Shown: one piece after another, positions 6,424 to 12,719 of the stretch
Layout: the number at the start of each line of letters is the position of its first letter
Numbering within the stretch: position 1 is the first letter of the stretch
DNA from: DATESZ01 sp035283845
GTDB lineage: Bacteria; Desulfobacterota; Syntrophia; Syntrophales; JACQWR01
Assembly: GCA_035283845.1 (NCBI GenBank)
Contig: DATESZ010000047.1
Coordinates: 1 to 12,719, forward strand
DNA: 12,719 nt
Direction of reading: 5' to 3'
Translations under genes and position numbers: made by a program
The notes under the pieces: generated by a model
What the model was told of the DNA's origin: nothing
Seen by the model: only the letters and a program-made list of their open reading frames with translations
Database searches by the model: none

Positions 6424-7392
6424 TTAAACAACGGGCGCCCGGCGATTGCTTTCTTCCAGAAATTTGACCATTGTGTAAACGGTCCGGTTGACTTCTGCGG
6501 AAACCTTTAGTCGTTCTGCCATATGGACGATCATGCCGTTTAGCGCATCGATTTCAGTCCGCTTCCCGGCCTGCATGTCCTGCAGAGTTGATGAGCGATG
6601 TCCTGCCGTCGGTGGAAGAAATTTGGAATAGAAGGCTTTCTCGTATTCTGCTGTATTGGGCCAATGCGTTTGGTATCCTGCGGCCGACATCACTTCGTAA
6701 ATCTCCATGAAGATTTTCTGCATGATCTTTCTTGAAAAATAACTCTCCCCGAGTTTGCCATACGGCATATCAAAGATCGCCCCCAGCGCATTGAGCGCGC
6801 AGTTATACAACATTTTCGCCCACAAGTCTTTGGCAATGTCCGAAACGATTTGCGTCGGCATGCCTCCGGAGGTCAAGGCTTGGCTCAAAGGAGTGAGCGC
6901 TGACGAGTCCTTGGAAAAAAGTCTTCCCAGGTGGACGGCATCGGCATGGACCGTGATGTTGACGTGATTTGGCTGTGGCCGTTCGAAGCCGGTGATCACG
7001 CGGGCGTTATAAATTTCTTCCTTGGGGAAATACTGGCAGAAGATTTCGGCATTGCCCCAACCGTTTTGGCAGAGAACAATTTTTGTTTCCTGATTCCAAA
7101 GTTTATTGTGGCGCTGGAGATCCGTGGCCGCTGCCTGGGAATCGAAGGATTTGGCGGAGACGAGAATGAAATCGAATGGGGCTGAAGAGACGTCCATCAG
7201 CGAGGAGGCACATGCGAATCGGTCAGCCGAGGCGCGGAATTCACCAAAAATACCGGTCCGCAAAAGGCCGTCATGCTTGAGGGCAGAAACAGTCTCCGGC
7301 CGGGCGATCAGGGAGACCTTGGCTCCGGATTTGATGAGGAAGCTGTCTAACCCTAAGCCAAGGGCGCCAGCTCCATAATTCAAGATGCGCAT
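6424..7392 (-). CDS. 2-dehydropantoate 2-reductase (ketopantoate reductase) family protein
   Basis: The family reduces ketopantoate to pantoate with NADPH in coenzyme A synthesis (PanE/ApbA). The 322-residue protein has the Rossmann motif YGAGALG at 6-12, a CQNGWGN motif at 108-114 (usually LQNGLGN), and the catalytic pattern W191-x-K193-x3-N197-x3-N201. The C-terminal signature MQAGKRTEIDALNG follows. All key residues are present, so it should be active as a reductase. Many genomes carry PanE paralogues that act on other 2-keto acids, and there is no panB or panC nearby, so I withhold the symbol panE. AAGGAAA lies just upstream of the start. A strong promoter precedes it. Confidence 0.88.
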   Translation of the reverse strand: MRILNYGAGALGLGLDSFLIKSGAKVSLIARPETVSALKHDGLLRTGIFGEFRASADRFACASSLMDVSSAPFDFILVSAKSFDSQAAATDLQRHNKLWNQETKIVLCQNGWGNAEIFCQYFPKEEIYNARVITGFERPQPNHVNITVHADAVHLGRLFSKDSSALTPLSQALTSGGMPTQIVSDIAKDLWAKMLYNCALNALGAIFDMPYGKLGESYFSRKIMQKIFMEIYEVMSAAGYQTHWPNTAEYEKAFYSKFLPPTAGHRSSTLQDMQAGKRTEIDALNGMIVHMAERLKVSAEVNRTVYTMVKFLEESNRRAPVV

Positions 7393-7412
7393 TTTTAATT
7401 TCCTTGTTAATT

Positions 7413-7442
7413 ATTATAAAATAATTCATGAGGAGAGGTCAA
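7413..7442 (-). promoter_or_regulatory. Sigma-70-type promoter of the ketopantoate reductase gene
   Basis: On the reverse strand TTGACC (complement of 7437-7442) is followed after 18 bases by a perfect TATAAT (complement of 7413-7418). Transcription would start near 7406, giving a very short leader of about 14 bases that still contains the Shine-Dalgarno. The -10 lies in an inverted repeat AATTATT (7409-7415) / AATAATT (7420-7426), which could be an operator or only reflect AT-richness. Confidence 0.62.
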
Positions 7443-7490
7443 GATACTCTTGTTTGGGATAGCCAGCGGCAAAGGTTTTTGACTTGTTTT

Positions 7491-7655
7491 AAAGAAGACG
7501 GCCTCGTAAAAAGTCGCTTTTCCCTCCCCTGGTGGGAGGGAATAAAAGGGAGGGGGGGAATAACATTCAGTAATACGGTCACTTATCACCCCCACCCTAA
7601 CCCTCCCCCGTCAAGGGGGAGGAGATTTCGGACTTTTTACGAGATCATCAAAGAA
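7491..7655. mobile_element. MITE-like non-coding element with terminal inverted repeats and target-site duplication
   Basis: The element proper is 7497-7649 (153 bp). Its left end GACGGCCTCGTAAAAAGTC (7497-7515) pairs with the complement of the right end, GATGATCTCGTAAAAAGTC (7631-7649): 16 of 19 bases match and the inner 13 are perfect. AAAGAA flanks it directly on both sides (7491-7496 and 7650-7655), as expected for a 6-bp target-site duplication. Inside are two strong hairpins: TTCCCTCCC (7520-7528) with GGGAGGGAA (7534-7542), and CCTCCCCC (7602-7609) with GGGGGAGG (7615-7622). The C-rich and G-rich arms can also pair across the element. It has no coding capacity; one frame stays open but has no family resemblance. 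I recall similar G/C-rich repeats between genes in related bacteria, but cannot verify copies here. Together with the promoter at 7413-7442 this accounts for most of the 374-base gap; I see nothing firm in 7656-7750. Confidence 0.72.
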
Positions 7656-7766
7656 GATACAAAGAAAAATCTTGAAAAACTGTTAAATTCAAGTTAACTG
7701 CAAAATTTATGGATGAAAGGTGAAGATATGGGGAGAAGGTGGTGATTTTGCAAAGGTAAGACGAAA

Positions 7767-8489
7767 ATGCGGGCGGCGAGAGAGAACATCACCATTGTCC
7801 TGAACAAACCCAAGCATGCGGGTAACGTGGGGGCGGTGGCAAGATGCGCAAAGAATATGGGAATAAATAAAATTTGCCTGATCTCCGGCACTCATCTTTC
7901 AAAGGAAGAGATCCGGATGATGGCCACCCATATGGCGAAGGATGTTGTGGATGCTATTCGCTATTTCGACCGGGTCGAGGAAGCGCTGGCGGGATTCCAG
8001 TATATTGTCGGCGCCACGGCAAGAACGGGCGCCTCACGGGGGCCGGTCGTGACTCCCGGGGAGATGGCGGAAAGGATCGTCGAAATATCTCAAAACAACA
8101 GCGTGGCGCTCCTCTTCGGCTCTGAAGACCGCGGCCTGACCAACGATGATCTGCGCTTTTGCCACATGTTGGTCAACATTCCCACCAGCGGCTTCAAATC
8201 TCTTAACCTTTCCCATGCCGTGATGATCCTTTGTTACGAGATCATGGCGGCGGGATGCAGCCCCGATGCCTTTACCCCCAGGCTGGCCACGGCAGTGGAA
8301 TTAGAGGGCATGTACGACCAGATAAGCGCCTTATTACAGAAGATAGGGTTCCTCAATCGGGAGAATCCTGAGTACTGGATGATGCATATCCGCCGCTTCC
8401 TTTCACGAACGAAATTACAGGCGCGGGAGGTAAAGATTATCCGCGGTATATGCCGGCAACTGGACTGGTATGGCAAAAACTTAAAGTAA
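7767..8489 (+). CDS. TrmJ-like tRNA (cytidine/uridine-2'-O-)-methyltransferase, SPOUT superfamily
   Basis: This is a predicted SAM-dependent RNA 2'-O-methyltransferase with a knotted SPOUT fold. The 240 residues contain all three TrmH-family motifs: NVGAVARCAKNMG at 20-32, FGSEDRGLTNDDL at 117-129, and IPTSGFKSLNLSHAV at 138-152. The last two form the trefoil-knot SAM pocket. The N-terminal catalytic arginine is R26. Length and the C-terminal helical extension fit TrmJ (methylates position 32 of tRNAs) better than TrmH or RlmB, which carry different extensions; the exact target is inference. An in-frame TGA at 7743-7745 leaves ATG 7767 as the only ATG start, with AAAGG at 7752-7756 as ribosome-binding site. 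The gene seems to stand alone between the MITE-like element and the Kdo8N cluster. Confidence 0.87.
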   Translation: MRAARENITIVLNKPKHAGNVGAVARCAKNMGINKICLISGTHLSKEEIRMMATHMAKDVVDAIRYFDRVEEALAGFQYIVGATARTGASRGPVVTPGEMAERIVEISQNNSVALLFGSEDRGLTNDDLRFCHMLVNIPTSGFKSLNLSHAVMILCYEIMAAGCSPDAFTPRLATAVELEGMYDQISALLQKIGFLNRENPEYWMMHIRRFLSRTKLQAREVKIIRGICRQLDWYGKNLK

Positions 8490-8535
8490 AAATACTTGTC
8501 TTTGAATTTTGGGCTGCATATTCGGCTAAACTTGT

Positions 8536-8551
8536 GATAGGGTGCCCTATC
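8536..8551. promoter_or_regulatory. Palindrome upstream of the kdn cluster, possible operator
   Basis: GATAGGG (8536-8542) and CCCTATC (8545-8551) form a 7-bp inverted repeat with a 2-base spacer. It lies 33 bases before the kdnB start and just upstream of a possible -10 TATAAA (8559-8564). I find no good -35 at 16-18 bases; TTGTGA at 8532-8537 is 21 bases away. The site could bind a dimeric regulator, or could be a short hairpin. Confidence 0.35.
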
Positions 8552-8584
8552 AAAGCGGTATAAAAATTAAGAGGGGATGTAATC

Positions 8585-9739
8585 ATGAAAAATATTTTTT
8601 CTTTTACGGGAGCCAGAAAAATTGTCTTCGGAACCGGATCATTTGATGCTCTCGCGCAATACCTGAGTGAACTAAAGGCTAAACGCCCCCTGATCGTTCT
8701 TGATAAAAACCTCGCAGAAACGGGTTTCCGGGAGAGGCTTTCCCAGATGCTGCAGAAGGATGGCATAGATTTTTCTCTCTTTGAACAAGCGGAACCGGAA
8801 CCCCGGCTGGAGCTGGCTGACGAGGGAGCAAAAGCGGCACTGAAAAGGAAATGTGATTCCGTCATCGGTATCTGCGGGGGAAGCTCCATGGACGTGGCCA
8901 AGGCGGTTGCCGTCTTGGCGGCAAACAGGGGTAAGGCCGTGGACTATCTCGGTCTGAACAAGGTTCCCGGTCCCGGATTGCCCACAATCATGGCGCCCAC
9001 CACCGCCGGGACGGGCAGCGAAGTAACATTTACCGCCGTCTTTATCCGTAAAAGTCTGAAAAAGAAAGAAGGGATGAACAGCCCCTATCTGTATCCCGAT
9101 CTGGCCCTTCTCGATCCGCAACTTACCATGAGTCTTCCTCCGGGGCCGACGGCGACCACGGGACTTGATGCCCTTTGTCACGCTATCGAATCCTATACCT
9201 CGATCAACGCTTCACCTATGAGCGAGATGATGTCCCTGGAAGCGATCGGGTTGATTTCGGAAAATCTGCGCACCTGCGTTCATAACGGCGGCGATCTGGA
9301 GGCCAGAGAAGGGCTGCTCCTGGGGAGCCTTTACGCAGGCCTGGGTTTAGCCAATGCCGGCGTTACGGCCGTTCATTCCCTGTCCTACCCTCTCGGCGGG
9401 AAGTACGGCATCCCCCACGGTCTGGCCAATACCATCATGCTGTCTCCCGTCATGGACTTCAATCTTCCGGCGGCGCTGGATAAGTTTGCCGTTATTGCCG
9501 AGGTGATGGGCGAGGTGACGGATGATCTGCCGCCCAGGGAGGCGGCCTATCTCGCCCTCGACGCCGTGGATGCCATGATCGAAGATTGCGGCATAGATGC
9601 CAGACTAAGTGATTTCGGCATCAAAGAGAAGGATTTTCCGGAACTGGCAAAGGTTGCCATGACGGTGGCCAGACCCCTGGAAAACAATCCTCGTAAGGTA
9701 ACTTTGGAAGATGCAATAGAGATTTACAAACAAGCATAA
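8585..9739 (+). CDS. kdnB: Iron-containing alcohol dehydrogenase family, probable Kdo 8-oxidase (KdnB)
   Basis: The predicted role is oxidation of the C8 hydroxyl of 3-deoxy-D-manno-octulosonate (Kdo) to the aldehyde, the first step to Kdo8N. The 384-residue protein is a clear group III (metal-dependent) alcohol dehydrogenase. It has the nucleotide-binding GGSSMD at 98-103, TTAGTGSE at 139-146, and all four metal ligands in the expected places: D195 and H199 (in GLDALCHAIES), H264 and H278 (in HSLSYPLGGKYGIPHG). The family alone does not give the substrate. The KdnB call rests on the next gene, a KdnA-like aminotransferase 12 bases downstream, and on hldD and kdsB after that. GAGGGG (8571-8576) is the ribosome-binding site. 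If the context were misleading it would be a generic NAD(P)-linked alcohol dehydrogenase. Confidence 0.78.
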   Translation: MKNIFSFTGARKIVFGTGSFDALAQYLSELKAKRPLIVLDKNLAETGFRERLSQMLQKDGIDFSLFEQAEPEPRLELADEGAKAALKRKCDSVIGICGGSSMDVAKAVAVLAANRGKAVDYLGLNKVPGPGLPTIMAPTTAGTGSEVTFTAVFIRKSLKKKEGMNSPYLYPDLALLDPQLTMSLPPGPTATTGLDALCHAIESYTSINASPMSEMMSLEAIGLISENLRTCVHNGGDLEAREGLLLGSLYAGLGLANAGVTAVHSLSYPLGGKYGIPHGLANTIMLSPVMDFNLPAALDKFAVIAEVMGEVTDDLPPREAAYLALDAVDAMIEDCGIDARLSDFGIKEKDFPELAKVAMTVARPLENNPRKVTLEDAIEIYKQA

Positions 9740-9751
9740 GGAGGAAAGTTA

Positions 9752-10951
9752 ATGGCCGGTGCGGAGATGATAGGCAGGGAGGAGATAAAAGAGGTGCTGG
9801 AAGTCCTGGAGACGGGCATCCTCATAAGATATAACTTCGATGTGGAAAGAAAGGGCGTCTTCAAGTGCCGGGAATTCGAAGAGGCCTTCGCGAAATACTG
9901 CGGGGTCAAATATGCCCTTGGCGTGACTTCGGGATCGGCCGCCCTCAAGGTGGCCTTGACGGCCATGGATGTAGGACCGGGCGATGAGGTAATCGTTCCC
10001 GCTTTTACCTTTCTTGCCACTTATGAGGCAGTCCTGGAGGTCGGCGCTATCCCCGTGATGGCCGATATTGATTCCTCGCTGGGACTGGATCCCGATGATA
10101 TACCAAGAAAAATCACCCCTTATACGAAGGCGGTCATCCCCGTCCACATGTGCGGCGCGCCGGCGCGCATAGACAGGATTATGGCCGTGGCCCGGCAATA
10201 CAACCTGTCGGTTCTGGAGGATAACGCCCAGGGGTGCGGTGCGAGCTTTAAGGGGAAAAAACTGGGGACCTTCGGCGATATGGGCATTTTCAGTTTCGAT
10301 TATGTAAAAACCGTCACCACCGGCGAAGGGGGGATGACACTGACGGACAACAAGGACCTTGCCGACCGTGCTGAATGGTATCACGACCACGGCCATGATC
10401 ATAAAGCGACCAACCGGGCGCTGGACGGCAGAACCATTCTCGGTTTCAACTACCGGATGAACGAAATACAGGGCGCGATGGGCCTGGCCCAGTTGCGAAA
10501 GCTTGATTACATCATAGCCGAACAGAGGAAAAACAAGGAAAGCGTCAAGGAGGCGCTTAAGTTCGTCAACGGTGTCAAATTCCGGGAGATTCCCGATCCC
10601 GACGGGGATACTGCCACCTTCCTGGCCTTCAATCTCCCGACGGAGGCGGAGGCCAAAGCTTTTCAGCAGGCCCTCCGCGCCCAGGGCATAGATACGGTGC
10701 GCTACAAGGATAATCTTTGGCACTATGTCCCCAACTGGGAACATTTTCTGGCCCGTTCCACAGCCAATTCCAAGAAATATCCCTTTACCGATCCAACCTA
10801 TAAGGGGAAGGTGGACTACGGGCGGGAAAATATTCCACAGGCCGAGGACATTCTGGGAAGAACGCTGGTGATGGGCATTCAGGTGAAGATGCCGGTAGAG
10901 AGGATTGCCGCCATCAAAAGAGGGATCGAAAAAGCGGCAGATTCGTTATAG
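9752..10951 (+). CDS. kdnA: DegT-family PLP aminotransferase, probable Kdo8N transaminase (KdnA)
   Basis: The predicted role is transfer of an amino group to C8 of 8-oxo-Kdo, giving 8-amino-3,8-dideoxy-D-manno-octulosonate (Kdo8N). The 399-residue protein has the DegT/DnrJ/EryC1/StrS fold: substrate/PLP loop TSGSAALK at 59-66, D157 in LEDNAQ to pair with the pyridine nitrogen, and the PLP-binding K186 in FSFDYVKTVTTGEGG. Several stretches resemble Shewanella KdnA as I remember it: RYNFD at 26-30, HDHGHDH at 211-217, GLAQLRKLDYII at 244-255, FREIPDPDGD, and NLWHYVPNW. These are not typical of the wider family. AAGGAGGAAAG precedes the ATG. The 12-base gap to kdnB implies co-transcription. A hairpin follows its stop. 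Confidence 0.84.
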   Translation: MAGAEMIGREEIKEVLEVLETGILIRYNFDVERKGVFKCREFEEAFAKYCGVKYALGVTSGSAALKVALTAMDVGPGDEVIVPAFTFLATYEAVLEVGAIPVMADIDSSLGLDPDDIPRKITPYTKAVIPVHMCGAPARIDRIMAVARQYNLSVLEDNAQGCGASFKGKKLGTFGDMGIFSFDYVKTVTTGEGGMTLTDNKDLADRAEWYHDHGHDHKATNRALDGRTILGFNYRMNEIQGAMGLAQLRKLDYIIAEQRKNKESVKEALKFVNGVKFREIPDPDGDTATFLAFNLPTEAEAKAFQQALRAQGIDTVRYKDNLWHYVPNWEHFLARSTANSKKYPFTDPTYKGKVDYGRENIPQAEDILGRTLVMGIQVKMPVERIAAIKRGIEKAADSL

Positions 10952-10956
10952 CGTGC

Positions 10957-11000
10957 GGGGACATGATATAGGATTGCGCAGCAATCCGTTTCGTGTCCCC
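10957..11000. repeat. Intergenic palindrome between kdnA and hldD
   Basis: The outer arms GGGGACA (10957-10963) and TGTCCCC (10994-11000) enclose perfect inner arms GGATTGC (10971-10977) and GCAATCC (10981-10987) with a GCA loop. The stretches between are partly complementary, so most of the 44 bases can form one long hairpin. It begins six bases after the kdnA stop and ends just before the hldD ribosome-binding site. The GGGGACA/TGTCCCC ends resemble REP-type palindromes linked to IS200-like transposases (inference). With no T-run it is not a classic terminator. Confidence 0.7.
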
Positions 11001-11018
11001 GGAAGGGAGAAAGTATAC

Positions 11019-11990
11019 ATGATCGTCGTTACCGGCGGCGCAGGGTTTATCGGCAGTGCCTTTGTCTGGAAACTGAACAGGGAAGGGATTGACGACATTA
11101 TTATTGTCGATGAGTTAGGTGAGTCGGATAAGTGGAAGAACCTGGTGAGGCGGCAATATGCCGACTACATCCACAAGGATGATTTTATGAAGATGGTCCT
11201 GGCGGAAAAGCTGCCCTTCTACGTAAGGGCGCTGATCCACATGGGCGCCTGCTCTTCCACTACAGAAACGGATGCCGACTATCTGATGGAGAACAATTAC
11301 CGTTACACGCGCCGGCTTGCCGCCTGGGCCATGAATCAGGATGTACATTTTATCTATGCCAGTTCGGCGGCTGCGTACGGTGACGGCTCAAGGGGTTTTT
11401 CCGATGAAGAGGCCGTAACGCAAACCCTGCAACCCATCAATATGTACGGTTACTCCAAGCAGCTCTTTGATCTATGGGCGCTCAGACACGGGGCGGAGCA
11501 CAAAATTGCGGGAATCAAGTTCTTCAATGTTTTCGGTCCTAATGAATACCACAAGGGCGATATGGTGAGCGTTATCTACAAGGCCTTTCACCAGATAATG
11601 GCACGGGGCAAGGTGAGTCTTTTTAAGTCCTATAAACGGGAGTTCGGCGATGGGGAGCAAATGAGGGATTTCGTTTATGTGAAGGACTGCGTGGATGTCA
11701 TGTGGTGGCTTCTTAATAATCGCGATGTGAACGGGATATTCAATCTCGGTACAGGCCGGGCGAGGACATGGAATGATCTGATAGCTGCCGTTTTTTCCGC
11801 TATGGGCAGGAAACGGGAGATCGAGTACATCGACATGCCTGATGCCGTCCGCGATCAGTACCAGTATTTTACGGAAGCGAAGATGGACAAACTCCGCCAT
11901 GCCGGCTGCCCGGTGCAATTCCTCTCTCTGGAAGCGGCTGTGCAGGACTATGTGACGGTGTATTTACAACAAGCCGATCCCCGCCTGTGA
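11019..11990 (+). CDS. hldD: ADP-L-glycero-D-manno-heptose-6-epimerase
   Basis: This enzyme converts ADP-D-glycero-beta-D-manno-heptose to the L-glycero form, the heptose donor for the LPS inner core (EC 5.1.3.20); it is cytosolic. The 323-residue protein is a short-chain dehydrogenase/reductase of the extended type: GGAGFIGS at 6-13 binds NADP, SSAAAYG at 115-121, the Y143-G-Y-S-K147 motif, and K179 in GPNEYHKG, which corresponds to the second catalytic base (Lys178) of E. coli HldD. GACSSTTETDADYLM at 77-90 is HldD-specific. The frame is open back to an ATG at 10905 inside kdnA, but I choose ATG 11019 because the Rossmann motif follows at once and GGAAGGGAG lies at 11001-11009. It overlaps nothing and is 10 bases from kdsB. 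Confidence 0.94.
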   Translation: MIVVTGGAGFIGSAFVWKLNREGIDDIIIVDELGESDKWKNLVRRQYADYIHKDDFMKMVLAEKLPFYVRALIHMGACSSTTETDADYLMENNYRYTRRLAAWAMNQDVHFIYASSAAAYGDGSRGFSDEEAVTQTLQPINMYGYSKQLFDLWALRHGAEHKIAGIKFFNVFGPNEYHKGDMVSVIYKAFHQIMARGKVSLFKSYKREFGDGEQMRDFVYVKDCVDVMWWLLNNRDVNGIFNLGTGRARTWNDLIAAVFSAMGRKREIEYIDMPDAVRDQYQYFTEAKMDKLRHAGCPVQFLSLEAAVQDYVTVYLQQADPRL

Positions 11991-12000
11991 TGAGGGAATC

Positions 12001-12719
12001 ATGAACGTTGTCTGCATAATACCCTCGCGCTACCATTCCACGAGATTTCCCGGAAAACCTTTGGCGGATCTCTGCGGCAAGCCCATGATCCAGCACGTAT
12101 ACGAGCGGGTCAGGCAGTCGGAAACCTTGTCCTATGCCGCCGTGGCGACTGATGATGAAAGGATATTTACGGCAGTGAAAGAATTCGGCGGCCAGGCGGT
12201 CATGACTTCCCCCCGGCACCGTTCCGGAACGGACAGGATCGCCGAGGCGGTTGCCGGCCTGGGGCTTAAGGAAGAGGATATCGTTGTGAATATCCAGGGC
12301 GATCAACCCCTGTTCGAATCTTCTCAGATCGATGAAGTGGCGGGACCACTGCTTGTCGATCCGGCAATTTCCATGGCGACGCTGATTTACAAGATAGTGC
12401 GAGGAGCGGAGATATTCCACCCTAACGCAGTCAAGGTGGTCTTTGATTGCGAACATTTTGCCCTGTATTTTTCCCGTTCCACTATCCCCTATGTGCGCGA
12501 CCGGGGTAAAAGGGCTTCCTACTACAAGCATCACGGAATTTATGCCTACAGAAAGGCCTTCCTGGATATCTTCACCAGGCTTCCCGAAGGAAAGCTGGAA
12601 AAACTGGAAGCGCTGGAGCAACTCAGGGCGCTGGAACATGGATACCGGATCAAGGTCGTGGAGACATTGCATGATTCCGTGGAAGTCGATACCCCGGAGG
12701 AACTTGCACGGGTAAGCGA
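12001..12719 (+). CDS. kdsB: CMP-Kdo synthetase (3-deoxy-manno-octulosonate cytidylyltransferase), 3' end beyond window
   Basis: KdsB activates Kdo as CMP-Kdo for lipid A-core assembly (EC 2.7.7.38). About 239 codons are present and the frame is still open at the window edge; a full protein is around 245-255 residues, so only a short tail is missing. Visible motifs are IPSRYHSTRFPGKPLADL near the N-terminus (the nucleotide-binding loop), NIQGDQPL at about residue 98, SMATLIYKI, RSTIPYVRD, HHGIYAYRKAFL, EKLEALEQLRALEHGYRI and VDTPEELARV. GAGGGAATC sits directly before the ATG. Following kdnB and kdnA, the enzyme may prefer Kdo8N, as the Shewanella KdsB does (EC 2.7.7.90); I cannot read that specificity from the sequence. 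Confidence 0.94.
   Translation, partial: MNVVCIIPSRYHSTRFPGKPLADLCGKPMIQHVYERVRQSETLSYAAVATDDERIFTAVKEFGGQAVMTSPRHRSGTDRIAEAVAGLGLKEEDIVVNIQGDQPLFESSQIDEVAGPLLVDPAISMATLIYKIVRGAEIFHPNAVKVVFDCEHFALYFSRSTIPYVRDRGKRASYYKHHGIYAYRKAFLDIFTRLPEGKLEKLEALEQLRALEHGYRIKVVETLHDSVEVDTPEELARVS

Noticed and set aside
7497..7649. CRISPR-like repeats
   Set aside because: There are only two inverted ends and two hairpins, with no direct repeats at regular spacing and no cas genes.
7428..7697. An 89-codon forward frame spanning the intergenic region before the methyltransferase gene
   Set aside because: It runs through the MITE-like repeat; its proline- and arginine-rich text comes from the C-rich hairpin and it has no family resemblance.
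9749..10744. A 331-codon open frame on the reverse strand opposite the aminotransferase gene
   Set aside because: It lies fully antisense to kdnA, shows no family motifs, and its openness is explained by the codon bias of the forward gene.
10905..11018. N-terminal extension of HldD into kdnA
   Set aside because: It would place 38 residues, encoded by the end of kdnA and the hairpin, before the Rossmann motif; the start at 11019 has its own ribosome-binding site.

Overview
The window looks like chromosome from a Gram-negative deltaproteobacterium (Desulfobacterota). A Syntrophales-like organism is my best guess, but this is inference. Three things point there: the block rpmI-rplT-pheS-pheT-ihfA-merR, a small PxxKW-family cysteine-rich protein that I know mainly from that group, and genes for lipopolysaccharide (LPS) inner-core sugars. 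I see no rRNA, tRNA, CRISPR array or complete insertion sequence.

Positions 1-273 are odd. rpmI normally follows infC, but here it follows a fragment recognisable as an AbiEii/AbiGii-type nucleotidyltransferase toxin. The fragment carries an in-frame TGA between its two catalytic motifs and loses resemblance to the family around position 140. Positions 274-5096 are a compact forward operon: ribosomal proteins L35 and L20, both phenylalanyl-tRNA synthetase subunits, the IHF alpha subunit and a MerR-type regulator. It ends at a strong 14-bp palindrome in a convergent intergenic region.

Positions 5256-7392 hold three reverse-strand genes: the PxxKW protein with its own promoter, a nitroreductase-family flavoprotein, and a 2-dehydropantoate 2-reductase (ketopantoate reductase) family protein with a near-consensus sigma-70 promoter. 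Positions 7393-7766 are non-coding. They hold a 153-bp MITE-like element (7497-7649) with 19-bp imperfect terminal inverted repeats and a perfect 6-bp flanking direct repeat.

A TrmJ-like 2'-O-methyltransferase gene follows (7767-8489). The last part (8585 to the window end) is an LPS inner-core cluster on the forward strand: an iron-dependent alcohol dehydrogenase (kdnB-like), a DegT-family aminotransferase (kdnA-like), hldD, and kdsB, which runs off the window. Together kdnB, kdnA and kdsB are predicted to oxidise Kdo at C8, aminate it to Kdo8N (8-amino-3,8-dideoxy-D-manno-octulosonate) and activate it with CMP. HldD makes the heptose donor for the next core residues. This predicted Kdo8N pathway is the most biologically interesting content. 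It is described from Shewanella, so it is not a new system, but it would be notable here. The MITE-like element and the broken toxin gene at the infC position are the other items worth a second look.
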